Shown here: positions 21,578-33,424 of the stretch, piece after piece | Layout of the letters: every line of letters starts with the position of its first letter | How positions within the stretch are numbered: position 1 is the first letter of the stretch | From: Clonostachys chloroleuca | Taxonomy: Eukaryota > Ascomycota > Sordariomycetes > Hypocreales > Bionectriaceae | Assembly: GCA_037952775.1 (NCBI GenBank) | Contig: JBANAY010000004.1 | Coordinates: forward strand, 14,694,001 to 14,758,000 | Direction of reading: 5' to 3' | Length of the DNA: 64,000 bases | Made by a program: the position numbers and the translations under genes | The notes under the pieces: generated by a model | Seen by the model: only the letters and a program-made list of their open reading frames with translations | The model's database searches: none | What the model was told of the DNA's origin: nothing

Positions 21578-22764
21578 CTACACCTTTCGGGGGCGGCCAC
21601 GGGGGCGTTTTGTAGAGTCCTTGTTGTTGCTCTTCTTTCCTTGTCCACGACTCTTTGTAGCCTTTTTGGAAACTCCAGCTTCCTGTGCGAGCTGAGCGGT
21701 CCGGCTCCCAGTCCTCTTGCCTCCTTTCTGTCGACGTGTCTTTGACTTCTTCCACTCCTCAATCAACTCCCTCATGTTCACACAACTCTCCTCTGGCTCA
21801 AGAGTTGGTTTCCAGTCCAGTCTATAGTATAGCTTACCGTTGATCATCTTTTCGCCAATGATTTCAACAGCTTCCCACTCTTCATCGGACATTTCATCCG
21901 CTACCGGAGGAGGGGTGGGAGGATCATCCGCGGCCGGACTTGTGCTGGCACTCTCATTCCGTCCCTCTGCATCGCTGTTCTCGAGACTAGCCGTCTTAAC
22001 ACTCATCTTAGTAGCAGGAGCCAGGCATAGTGCCTCAATAGAAGAGTCTGCCGAGAAATCGGTAGCTTCGCTATGTATAGGAGCGGAATCCGACTCGACT
22101 TGCGCGTGCAGCAACTCTTCGGCGGCACAGAGCTGATCATCATCTGCATATTTCCTGACAATACTGATCGACTCGTCAGCATCGACGTTGGCAGGTGCCA
22201 AAAAAGTCAAGTCCAGAGACTGCAGAGACCTGCTACTCTCGATACTTTGATCCAAATTCGTATGTTCATCGATAATAATGGCATAATCTATAGTCTTCTA
22301 TCAGCTCTGCCCTTTTGAAGCTCTAGAATAAACCAGTACATACCCTGAGACTTGCCACTACTTTCAGTGTCACTATTTGTCCGGACATGGGAGGTTGAAC
22401 TAGTCATGTAGTCTAGCGCAGTAAAAGTGTTGGGCACGCTTGGCCTGGCGCTAGTGTTGCCGTTTGGCCGGTTGGCTTTCCACAGCTCTTCAATCGATGG
22501 GAGCTCATTAGGTGAGCTAGGAGTCTCATCTGTTTTCACTTCAGTTAGCATATGACTTGCTTCTATGCTAATCCTATTTCTCATACCGGTGATCTCTTTG
22601 ACAGTCTCCCCAGTACACTGGGAAGGCCGTATGTCATCAAAGTCCTCAGCCGCATTTGAGGTCTGGATGTGGTTTTGAGGCAAAGAAACTGCATGTTGTT
22701 GCCTCTTCAACTTTTGTGGCATGCGCTGTGGAGGGACGTATGGTCTGAATTGGAGAGCCATCAT
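21578..22764 (-). CDS. Chromodomain-like protein with C-terminal AT-hook
   Basis: Exon 1 22764-22344, intron 56 nt (GTATGT...TAG), exon 2 22287-21578; 376 residues. The N-terminal 250 residues are low-complexity and acidic/serine-rich. A chromo-like fold follows at about residues 268-315: EEWEAVEIIGEKMINGKLYY, RLDWKPTLEPEE, MRELIEEWKK. The tail is very basic and ends in an AT-hook core, KRPRGRPRKV. Chromodomains read methylated histone H3 tails through an aromatic cage; here the position commonly Trp in a TWEP block is Leu (TLEPE), so methyl-lysine binding is uncertain. The start was taken at the first of two Mets (MMALQF), about 150 bases downstream of a TATA box. A nuclear chromatin or transposon-derived role is inferred. 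Confidence 0.75.
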
Positions 22765-22911
22765 GTGAGTCTCAAAATGGGTTATTGAAGGCGAATTTGG
22801 GCAAGGAGTCAAGGTATTTGGGATCAAAGTAGTGTGATAGACTTGGTCTAGTGCAGAAGTTGATAGCAGATGCAAAGCCAGTGAATTGTGTGATGGAGGA
22901 AGGCCTCCTTT

Positions 22912-22920
22912 TATAGACAC
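22912..22920 (-). promoter_or_regulatory. TATA box of the chromodomain gene
   Basis: TATAAAAGG on the minus strand about 150 bases before the start codon at 22764, followed by a C/T-rich leader. This is a typical strong core promoter layout in sordariomycetes. Confidence 0.6.
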
Positions 22921-23061
22921 ATATTCCTTTCTTTGCCAGCCCCCGCCATCATTGCTGTAGCAAAGGACATGGAGCTCAGGCCATCCACCCGAAAATGAAA
23001 TCGTGGTAAAAGGGGGCTCCTCGGGTCCCTTCCCCTGGCCTTTTGGGTTAATCGTTACCAC

Positions 23062-24640
23062 TTAACGTAACGAGATAAGCCTCATGCAGTTGGTGAGATT
23101 AAGGGGCTTGGCCGACTGCATATTGAGGCTTAACACCCTCAAGACTGCCTGGGTACCAGGTCAACTGACGCAAGTATACGACCAGACACGGTAAACAGCT
23201 CGGCTGGTGGATTTGTTCGCTCCACAGTGGCGAAGTAGCAAACATCTTGATCCTGTTCTCGCATCATCTCATGCGTAGCCAACTCATGCATGAGATTGCC
23301 GTTCGACTAGCTTGCTCACTCCCCTCGCCGTATGTTCATACAGCTCCGATCCGATAATAGGCGAATAGCTTTGAAAAACATTAAAATTGAAATAGTTCTT
23401 CATGAGCCCAGCATTTCGGCCAATGGCCAGAGAATGACATAGTAGGAGCACATATGTCTCCTTCTCATCCCACGGAGACTGACACTGACGAACCTTGTCA
23501 GCCCCGTCGGGCCATAGCATTGAGGCAGACGACCACGTCATCCTTGAGTATTTCAAGGATACCATCGGAAAGAACGGCATTATCACAGGCTGGGTCTAAC
23601 GTGATTGAGCCAGAGCTCAGCATACCGTGCCTTGGTTGCTGCAGGTGACACACCATTATACTCCGCTTAGGGCATCTAGCCAAGTCTGGAACCACCGCAC
23701 AAGCACGCTCAAGGCAGATTTGACATCGCTGACGGTCCAAAGGATCCATGGTACGCAAAAGTTCGATAGCCTGCATGAGCTGACGACAGCACACTCTTCG
23801 CTTAGCGATGACGACGATGATAATTCGCCTCCATGAAACTCATGCCGCCCCATCTTAGCCCTGGCGCTATCTTCCCAACGCATACACCTTCCAACTCGGG
23901 CAAACGAGTTGAGATGATGGAGAATCATCGACTGGGTGGCTGCCCCCTGATCAAGGAAACCAGACACAAGGTGGAGGCCGAAATGGACTGTTGGCCAAGC
24001 CCGGCGGAACCAAAAACACCTCACTTCCTTGTAGCTGACTCCATCCCTGTCCAAGCTCTCGCGTCTCACGTCGAGAGCCAATGACTCTCACTGGTAGTTC
24101 CGCTCAAGAGGCAACCCATTGACTCTAGTGGTGCAGAGATGAGACGGCCAACGTGCCGCGCCACTCAATCAGTCAATGCGTAATCTCAGCTGGCGTCAGC
24201 CGCCTAAAGATCGTCGTACCAACTTCAATTATAACTTTCAAGATGGTGGCATAGCCATGGAGTAAGATGATGTCGGACACTCGACAGAGTCGTTGCATTG
24301 TAAGTAAAGAAGTCGAATGAAAGAGGCCGCCACTACAGTGTTGAGAATGTCGAATGAACAATGACTGCCGAAGATAGAGATGGTTCGCGGGTTGAGTGGC
24401 TGATAAATGTGAATACGCCGTTTGGGTTGTGGTTGGGCCAAGGGTGGGCACGTGATAGCGAAGCCAAGAATGCGGAAGAAAAAAAGAGACAACAGAGGTA
24501 CATGGCAGTGGCAGCGGGAGACTGGCCGCTTTATAGGCGGCGTAAAAGCAGCAAGTGATGACAGAGCCGAAAATTTCCCGACATGGCATTTGCCTAAATT
24601 GGCAGGCCGGACCCGCCATTTCCAAAGGCGGGCAAGCCGT
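23062..24640. other. No confident gene between chromodomain gene and AT-rich block
   Basis: Two minus-strand frames, 23794-23498 and 23586-23284, have Cys/His-containing, helix-rich sequence (for example DEKETYVLLLCHSLAIG) loosely reminiscent of the C-terminal region of AflR-type regulators. They are frame-shifted and lack a DNA-binding domain. A TATAAAG on the minus strand at 24529-24535 sits just before a 57-codon frame with a hydrophobic start. None is strong enough to call a gene. Confidence 0.25.
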
Positions 24641-26850
24641 TGCATCTTTTACTATTTTATAAATCTATATATTATAATCTATTTTACTATATATACTATA
24701 TTATTAAGTATCTTACTCTTAATAAGATTTCTAACTATAATCTATATAATCTTCTATCTATATCTATTATTTAATATCCCTCTTAATTATAAGATCCTAT
24801 AATTCCTATATATTAAGAAAGCCTTCTTTATATAAATATAGCTTTTTAGTTCTCTAGTACTTACTTAATTATTTATTTATCTTCTTAAATTTAAATATCT
24901 TTTCCTTTAGAAGTATAAGCTTATATATAACTTACTATATACTCTTTATAATCTACTTAATACCCTTAATAATTAGGCTTAGAGAGCTACTCTAATAGTA
25001 TTATACTTATCTCTTAAGATATTCAGATTATAAATTTATCTCTAATAAGTTAGTTAGAATCTTTAACTACTAAGTAATAAATAGTTTAGAGAATAACTCT
25101 AGTAATATTAATATACTTATTTATATATCTAGCTTTAAAATTATACTTTTTAGATTTAAAGAAATAAATTTAGTTCTTTAAAATACTTCTAGTATATTTT
25201 CTTTAGTAAAAGAGATATTAAATACTATTATAAATACTAAGAAGAAGTCTTTCTTTATAATATAAATAATCTAGATCTTTATTAAATACTTAATTTACTA
25301 GTTATATATTTTTTTTAATAAATTAAAATAATTAATATCTAGTAGTTAGAATAAATAAGAAGAGTAAGAAGGTATATAGAGAGTAATAATATTATTCTTC
25401 TTATAGTATTCTTTAAACTCTATTAAGTAATAGCTCTTATAGTTATCTAGTATAAAAAGATAATATTTACCCTTAGTTCTAGTTTAAATACTTTTATTAA
25501 AATACTTAATCTAATTTATAATAATTTTATTTAAGATCTAATTATTTTTACTAATAGAAATCCTCTAGTTAGATAATAAATTAAATTCTTAGATTTAGAA
25601 TAAAAGATAATATTAATCTTTTATTATTAGAAATAATAAAATTATCTAGCTAGCTATATTAATTATCTAGATTAAAGAAATCTATTTCTAATTACTAGAT
25701 TATACTAATTTAAACTTTACTACTTAATTAAAGTATATAACTATAGTATAAGTACTAATCTAGTTTATTAGAAAACTAATCTTATTAAAATTATAGATAT
25801 TCTTATTAAAAATATTATATTTAGCTATTATATTCTATATAAAATTAAACTATAATCAGATAATCTTAGGATTTTTATATAAACTCTCTAATAGTTATAT
25901 TTATAAGGTAGAACTATTTTAAATAATAATTAGTACTTAATAAAATAAAAAACCTAATTAATACTAATATACTCTATATTATAATTATATAGTAGGAGAT
26001 TAATTATATCTTTTATCTTAATAAAATATAGTAAAAATACTTAAGAATCTAGATTAAGAACTCTCTTAATAATAACCTACTCTTCTAGATTAGTAAGATT
26101 CTAATTATTATACTAAAAATTAGCTTAAGTAGTTTAGCTATATTTCTATTACTATAGTATTATATAGCTAATATTATAAATTAATATAGTTTTTTAGAGG
26201 TTTAATTTTAGATCTTTCTATAAAGTTTAAAGAGCTAAAGTAATTTAAGATTCTTTACTCTATACTTATATATTTTTAAATAAAGGGAAATAGAAGTAAA
26301 ATTAGAAAGATAGAAAATTAGGAAAAGTAATCTAATTACTAGTTTAATCTAACTACCGGTAGATTATATTAAGTATAATATATATTTATAGTTCTAGAAG
26401 ATTTTTATTAAGAATAATATAAATTTAATATTAACCTGATATCTATTTATATATAGTTAGTTATACTATATAATAAAAGTTTAAATATAAATAAAAGATT
26501 AGTTTAGAATAAATAGATTATAATATCTCTATTAGACTTATATTTAGTTAAATCTTATTCTATTAGAGCTACTTAAAATATAATCTAAAAATAATAAAAT
26601 AAGAGATTAATAGTACTTTTAGATAATATTCTATTTTTATTCTTTATAGAGATAGCTATATTAGAAAGCTAACTACTACTTAGTAATTAGTAAACCTTCT
26701 CCTCTTTTTACTACTTATTTTACTTCTAATAACAAAGTAGCCCTTATCTTAGCTACTACTAGGGGTATAAGTACAATAGGTAGTATATTATATATTATTT
26801 ACTCCTATCTGGTAATAACTTAACCTAATATAGTACAAATAGACTTATAG
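24641..26850. repeat. AT-rich block with RIP signature, probably a dead transposon
   Basis: About 2.2 kb composed almost entirely of A and T, with sharp borders against normal-composition DNA. The few remaining C residues are nearly always followed by T, and the few G residues nearly always preceded by A. That is what remains when CpA (and TpG on the other strand) has been converted to TpA by repeat-induced point mutation. No open frame of useful length survives and the original element cannot be identified by eye. Its length would suit a Tc1/mariner or pogo-type DNA transposon or part of a retroelement. Confidence 0.85.
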
Positions 26851-27472
26851 TCAGCGAAAGGAATGTCTACTGGTCTACCCAATAGCAAAATAGAAAGCGA
26901 GGTCCCTTGAAATTTCCAGCGAGATAAGTCACGGCACAGTTATAGTGGAGTAACTTCTGAACCAAGGCATTTGTCGGACCAAGATCCTGATCACAAACGC
27001 ACTGAGCTTCTTTCCCCCTATAACAAGCATGTCATTCGTCGTCTGCTTGCCAGATAAGTTGGAGCTGTATATTAGAAATTACACTTAAGTTTTTTTAATA
27101 TTATCGACACCTAATTGCAACTACCCTGGGCCAGTCCATTTCAGGTCTTTGCTTTTTTGCCCTTAAATCCTGTTAATACTACAGACTGTATTCTTGTCGA
27201 AGATCCGCACAGATTTACTAGCTAATTTAGGTAATTCCCTTCCAACACGAATTCCCGCACTGATCCACCCGGAACCTACGCCTCGTTTATCAACCTTCAT
27301 ACGATTCCATGTGTCGTGTTTAGCCCCACCAAAGTCAGAATCTGAGATGACTAGGCTTCCTGCGTCGGAAGGTACATAAATAGGCTGTTAGATCACTCTG
27401 TAAATTCGCATATGGCATAGATGTGTTGCGCCCCTTTATTGTATCCCAGCGGTCTTTCCGGATGGTTTTGAA
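26851..27472. other. Spacer and promoter of the reductase gene
   Basis: About 620 bases of normal composition between the AT-rich block and the start of the ketopantoate-reductase-like gene. The frame 27194-27379 has no recognised family. Confidence 0.4.
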
Positions 27473-28659
27473 ATGGACACTCAATCTGCCAAGTCGAATA
27501 TTCTGGTAGTGGGCTTTGGAGGCATCGGTACAATCACTGCCTACAATCTAGAAGCAGGCAGACTTGCCGCGGTCACTGGTGTCCTGCGGTCCAACTATGG
27601 CTTGATGACTGAGCATGGTTTCAAAATTTGGTCTTGCGATCATGGCGACATACCCTGCTGGAAGCCAACAAACAGTATGTGGCATAACACTTTGTGCTTG
27701 GCTTGGCGCTTACTTGTGTCTAGTTGTTCGGCAGGTCCCTGACACACAATCTGGACTTACAGCACCTTATGATTATATCGTTGTATGCACTAAAAATGTG
27801 CCCGATATACCACCTACGGTTTCTGAGGTTATTGCACCTGCTGTCACCGACAGTCATACAGTCATCGTTTTGATTCAAAATGGACTGAACATTGAGAAGC
27901 CTGTCATCCAAGCATTCCCAAATAACGTTGTTATATCGGGTATCTCACGTATGAGCTCGGCTGAGGTTAGCCCAGGGCGGATCTTTCACCAGGACCACGA
28001 TATTTTGATCATAGGGGCTTTTCGTAACTCGAATCTGGAGGTTGAGAAGGAAGTCCAGGCTGCGAAGCACTTCACCATGCTTTATAACGCTAGTGGTAAG
28101 GCCAGCGGTCGATACGCAGAAGATGTTGCGTTTATGCGGTGGAGAAAGCTGTGCTATAATGCTTCCTACAATTCACTTTGTGCGATCACTAGCTTAGACA
28201 CTTCAAAGCTTAGGCTAGCCGAGACACCAGTGACTGAGCTTCTTCTTCCAGCCATGATGGAAATCATGAACATTGCACAGGCTGCTGGTGTCACGCTAGC
28301 ACCTGATCAAGTGAACATCTCTCTAGCTGCTGACCCCATTGACGGCTATTTCCGACCAAGCATGCAACAAGACATCGAAAAGGCAAGTCCCCATTCTCTC
28401 ATCATCGCGACACGTACAGAGGATCCTAACCATCGTCATTCAGGGGAACTTTATGGAAATAGAGACTATCGTTGGAGAGCCCGTAAGAGAAGCGCAGAGG
28501 CTCGGCGTTCCAGCACCGACTTTAACCTTCATTTACTCACTGTTGAAAACGTTACAGATTAAAATGAAGATGGAGAAGGGCATGATAGAGCTTCCACCTA
28601 TGAAGAATTATGCCGCTGGAGGAATGCTAGTCAAGATCAAGTCAGAGATTGCTCCATGA
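27473..28659 (+). CDS. Ketopantoate reductase-like NAD(P)-dependent enzyme (ApbA/PanE family)
   Basis: The family reduces 2-oxo acids such as ketopantoate with NADPH; fungal members also act on other 2-oxo or imino acids. Three exons: 27473-27674, 27724-28382 and 28444-28659; 358 residues. Intron 1 (49 nt) is GT-AG; intron 2 (61 nt) begins GCAAGT, a GC-AG intron that joins DIEK to GNFMEIETIVGEP. The N-terminal Rossmann motif is GFGGIG. The family blocks YIVVCTKNVPDIPP, IVLIQNGLNIEKP and RWRKLCYNASYNSLCAIT are present; the latter contains the usual catalytic-region K and N. It is the first gene of the catabolic cluster and sits next to the RIP block. The exact substrate cannot be read from the sequence. 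Confidence 0.9.
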
Positions 28660-30247
28660 TACACGAGATGCAGAGAAGTTGAATCTATATCTATTTTTTC
28701 TCGAGATCAGATATTTCGGCGCTATGTCTATATAGTATCTTTGAACTGGTCGACGAAGTGCCCAACCGGGAAACGCATGTAGTTAATCATGAATATTCAA
28801 CGCCTGAGGATAGACATGAAAAAGATATTCTGGGACATGTACCTTCTTCAGAAACCAATTCACTGTTCAATCCCGCTAAAGAGGTTTACAAGCTAGCTAT
28901 GAGTTTCGCCGTATATCATCTCCTACACTCCCCTCTGTTCCATTAAGTTATGGGATTTTTATTTGACTATATTACTATAAACTAATTAAGCTATTTTATC
29001 TTATATTGTTCATTATCTTTTAGAATATTATAAAGGTATTTATCAAACTAAATAATAATATTAAGAATTGAAATAGTTTAAATGTATATTAAAAGGCTAT
29101 TTTTATTTCTTTCCGGTCACCTTCTATGTCAGCTTCCCGTAATCAAACCTTTCATGAACTAATATGAAACCATCTGATGCTGAGAGTACATCTGACACCG
29201 ACGAGGAAGCTAGATGTGACGGCTCTCAAGATATGGATGACTTAGAATCAGGCGATGCACTTCTATTAGTCAATGTAATCATTACATCTGTTAAGAAGAG
29301 CTCGCCTATCTGTTCCGAATCGGTAAGTTGTTGAGGCATGCTTTTACGACGATGTTCAGGGTAGCTAACAGGTCTGTCCAGGATAGAATAATGCCAACAA
29401 GGCACAGCTACTTGATACGGGTGCTAGGCGGTCAATCAGGGAACTGCAACGGGCCCATAGACGTTGCTTCCTTACACAGACTATCCCGCGACCAGGCAGT
29501 GAGGTGCAGAGCCATGCGTCGGGTAGCCTCGGCTGTGTTGACCTGGTCCCCATGCAAGTGAGCTAATGGAGGCCATATTTCGTTGCATGAGGCGGAGCAT
29601 TAGCTGTCTATCATCTCGCTTGATATGCGTCAGAAGTAGGTAAGTCCCAGAAAGTCCGAAATCCATGTCGTTTCCATCTTGATATTTAAAGTGTGTGGGA
29701 GTTATTAGTGTTTCCCCACCCGCTAGTGAACTCTCGTTACCTATGCCCTGTATACAGTTAGTATATGTGTGAAAACTTTGGATTGTCGCATGCAACGTGC
29801 CATTATCTCATAGTAAAAGTTTGACCAAGCAATTGAGCGTCGTCTTGAAACATTCCCAACGATGCTCACGGGCCACCCTGGAATTGCAGCAGAAAAGAGT
29901 CATGGTTCTACCAATCTCCAAACCGAGGTTCGGACCCTGACCCTGAATTGCTGTTACTCTGTGGTATCTCGCTTACGATAAGCCACTTCGGGTCCAGTAT
30001 GACGCGTTAACATGACAGTATATTGACCCCTTTTATCTTCTCGCTCCCCATCCAACAACGATTCTGGAAACAATGAACTGGTAACACAAGACGAGATACC
30101 CTACATCTTAACCTTGCTACATCTTAAATCACCTCGAGAAGGTCCCTGGAAATTTGCAACTTCCCTAGACTACCCTGTCACGTCCTCCAGCGTTAAATTC
30201 GAATTCTTCCTCCATTCATATCGTCAAATCTGAACAGGAGGGACAGA
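28660..30247. other. Intergenic, with AT-rich patch and a possible orphan exon
   Basis: 28951-29115 is AT-rich, a possible short RIP remnant. At 29164 an acidic frame (MKPSDAESTSDTDEEAR) runs about 50 codons to a good donor site GTAAGT at 29324. It could be a first exon, but no convincing second exon was found. Confidence 0.35.
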
Positions 30248-31732
30248 ATGGTATCTTCCACAGCTGGGAAACACCGCGTCTTGATCGTGGGAGCAGGTGC
30301 TTTTGGCGTTTCGACTGCCCTCCACCTGCAAAAGTATTGCCATCAATATGTCGATGTCATGCTGCTGGACTCGCAACCATTTCCGTCGGTAGACTCAGCC
30401 TCGGGAAACGACACGTCCCGACAAATTCGGATGGACTATACCGACCCGTTCTATGCTGAGCTTGCTATAGAAGCCATACACGCCTGGAGCTCGGATCCCA
30501 TTTTCAAAGACCATTTCAAACAATGTGGACGTGTGGGTGCCGTAGCTCCAGGAAGTCCGTATCTTCAGAAATGCCGGGAAACAATGAAGGCGCTTGGGGT
30601 CAACATCGTAGAATTTCCCGAGGATAACAAAGTGGAGGGATTGAAGAAGAAATTTCCCCACTTGGGCAACGCCCAAAAACTCAAAGGATGGGACTTTTAC
30701 TATAACCCGGTTTGTGCTCAAGTAATGCACAGCCTGAAAGCTGTACTCCGCTGACTATGACAATAGTACGATGGCTGGGCAAATCCCCACGATGCGATCA
30801 AATCGGCTATGAAAGAGTATCAGGCTGTTGGTGGAGTATTTATTGGCAACCCAGAGAAGGGACTGGTAGTGGAGAATGTTCTTGAGCTCGAAGATTCGAC
30901 AACGGCGATTAGAGCAGCGGGAGCAAGAATCGTTGGTGTGAGAACAGCGGATGGCCTTGTCCATTGCGCAGACCGGGTGATCTATGCTACTGGCTCACTT
31001 GCAACATACAAAACGAATTTAATCCCGTCTCTGGGCACGCAAATACACCCTACAGGCTTTGCTATTGCGCACTGGAAGTTGGAAGATGCCGCTGAAGTGA
31101 AGTCTTGGCAAAATCATCCTGTCGTGGATGCTTATCACCACGGCTATTTCTTTCCCCCTGATCCTAATGGTCTGATGAAACTAGGTCTTGGTATCATGGC
31201 ATTCACCCATGACCGGACTTCCAAGCAAGGCACACCGGATGTTGGCATTGCTCGCTTAAACTCGGCCCTAGTTGGTAGCCCAGACGATGGACGAATTCCA
31301 ACCATTGCAGAGAATGGTATTCGGTGGGTATTGGGCCAGTGGGCACCAAGTCTTGCAAAGAAGAAATTTTTCAGTATGAAGATTTGTTGGGATGCAATGA
31401 CTCCAGACGGAGGTTGGTTGATAGATGATCACCCAGACATTGAGGGACTAAGTGTTGCAATTGGTGGTTCAGGGCATGGTTTTAAGTTCTTGCCTGTTGT
31501 TGGTCAGTACATTTGCGAGACGCTGGACATTTCCGGGGCTGCCAAAGAGTCAGAGATGCCTAAAAGCAGCGACCAGAGACGCGATGCTATGAAGGAGAAG
31601 TGGAAATGGGGACGGCTTGCAAATCTGGGGGTTAAGGACCGACGAATTCCAGTTCAAGGACGCCCGATTCTAGATGTCGTGCGTTATATGCCGCCTGTAG
31701 ATATCGAGGGTATTATCCATTCGAAGATTTAA
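30248..31732 (+). CDS. FAD-dependent amine oxidase, fructosyl-amino-acid oxidase (amadoriase) / sarcosine-pipecolate oxidase family
   Basis: Flavoenzyme that oxidises a secondary amine to an imine, giving H2O2 and, after hydrolysis, an amino acid and an oxo compound. Exon 1 30248-30709, intron 57 nt (GTTTGT...TAG with CTGAC branch), exon 2 30767-31732; 475 residues. The FAD dinucleotide motif is VLIVGAGAFGVSTALHL at residues 11-27. C-terminally, ICWDAMTPDGGWLIDDHP holds the Cys position that binds FAD covalently in amadoriases, and GGSGHGFKFLPVVG completes the FAD site. The middle block YDGWANPHDAI is typical. The protein ends HSKI, a peroxisomal-type SKL variant. Amadoriase, saccharopine oxidase and pipecolate oxidase cannot be told apart without structure-guided comparison. 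Cluster member. Confidence 0.9.
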
Positions 31733-33424
31733 TGGATTAATGGAAATATTTCAGATGTTTCTAGTGTTTTCAAGCAATTATTCCACATCCGTCTAGGCAG
31801 CCTCTGCACACCAATACTCCTGATTGAGGATAAGGTGTTTCACCTGCGGTATACCATCAATCAATGACCACCACAAACACGTTTCTCATCATACCTTATC
31901 CGCCTGGAAATCTGTCTCAAATTGATCCTTTGTCACTAGGTTTTGGGGACGAATAATCCTGTCCAAACTATACATCTTCCCTTTTGCTGACTAGACGTTT
32001 CTACCAGACGAGTTGAGTCTTTAAGCGACACTCAACAGCCTTGGTGGCATAAAGCAGGCAGTCAGTTTATCACACTAGACAGGCGGCAGAACCCTTGAGC
32101 TTCCTTTATAAACATGCTTCCAGAGTACCATGAAGATGACCCTTTGCATGGCTTTGCGTTGATACACATAATGATATCTTACTTATCTCTTATAAAATCC
32201 CTATCAAAGGCTTTCTAAGATCTGAACCCGGTAATGCTCCATTTACACTATTTGATTGTCCTGTATATAAGTATCATAAACATTTTGAATGCTATGGCTG
32301 CAACATTCACTGACTACTGACCCTATGTTACTGTGCCGATTGGATCAATTGGGCAAAATAGTCGGCTAACTCAACAGACATACAGCAACTAAACTCTTGT
32401 TCTAATATCAGTTGCTCCTACAACATGTTCAAAATCAAGCCCACCAATACTGCCAGACATCGGTACCTGAGCATTAATGCCTTCATGCTTTGTGACGAAG
32501 TGATGTCATTCCTCCAAAATTTGTTCAAGAACGATGTCACCAAAAAGCAAATACTTGCATTTGTTACAAATAGACGAGACCCAGTACAATAAACATGGTC
32601 ACATGCAAGCTCCTCACTCGCTACATCAATACCGTTTACGACTGCCCCATTTTAAGGGAACCATGAGTATCGGGCCTCAGCACAGAACATAACTGGAGTT
32701 TGGGGAGAACTTCATCCTCAAAATGGTATAAGTGAAGCGAGGGATAGGTAAGCAATAAATTACTATCGATACAGTTGGTCAAAGGGTCTACCTTTGATTG
32801 GACCGTTGCCTGAAACTCGAGCTAGAGCAAGGTGGCTAACAAAAGCCCCGCTGGAACTCAATCCGAGTGCCATCAGTAGCCGTATACTCTGAGAGGTCAG
32901 ACTAACCCAATTGAGTATATCCTAAGCGATGTAACCGACTTCCCATCCGCATGGAACATGGAATGCGCCGTATCCGGCATCCTTGGGCGAGATCAAGAAT
33001 TGCATTAAAGGATAAAATCGATCCCTTGCTTCTAGTCAATCCGAATCGAAGTATAGCGCAATTTTGAGCTGGGCCGAATCTTTGGTCCACCGAGGCGAGA
33101 TAACAGCTCTTGCGTAACTAATATCAACTGCGTCACGTAAACGCTAAGACGGAAAGACCAATATCCCCTAAGGCAACCTGTAATTGGCGGAAGAAGATTC
33201 ATAGATCTATCATCGAGGATTACTGCAGCCCAATGAAGCTTTGATGAGACTGAGTCATCCGTGGCGCTATTGCAACGGAGCGCGTAGTATAATGGCGACT
33301 ATGAAATGCGCAATATGAAAGCAGGGACGAGCCATATAATGTTTTATCCTGAAAAAATCTCTCAAATCACCCCAAGGATAAAGGTTCTATTTCCAACATT
33401 TCGTTTTGCCTTTGTTAAACAATC
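31733..33424. other. 1.7 kb noncoding gap inside the cluster
   Basis: No recognisable gene on either strand. Longest frames are about 62 codons without family resemblance. It carries the 3' region of the amine oxidase gene and the promoter of the aldehyde dehydrogenase gene. Confidence 0.45.

Noticed and set aside
23284..23794. Two minus-strand frames loosely like the C-terminal region of AflR-type regulators
   Set aside because: The frames are shifted relative to each other, no zinc cluster is found upstream, and the resemblance rests on a few Cys and Leu positions.
24330..24535. Possible small secreted protein (57 codons, hydrophobic start at 24503) just after a TATAAAG on the minus strand
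   Set aside because: The TATA element is only about 30 bases from the ATG, leaving no room for a normal leader, and no family is recognised.
33145..33160. GACGGAAAGACC word, resembling a universal large-subunit rRNA motif
   Set aside because: Only this short word matches; the neighbouring rRNA consensus is absent, so it is taken as coincidence.
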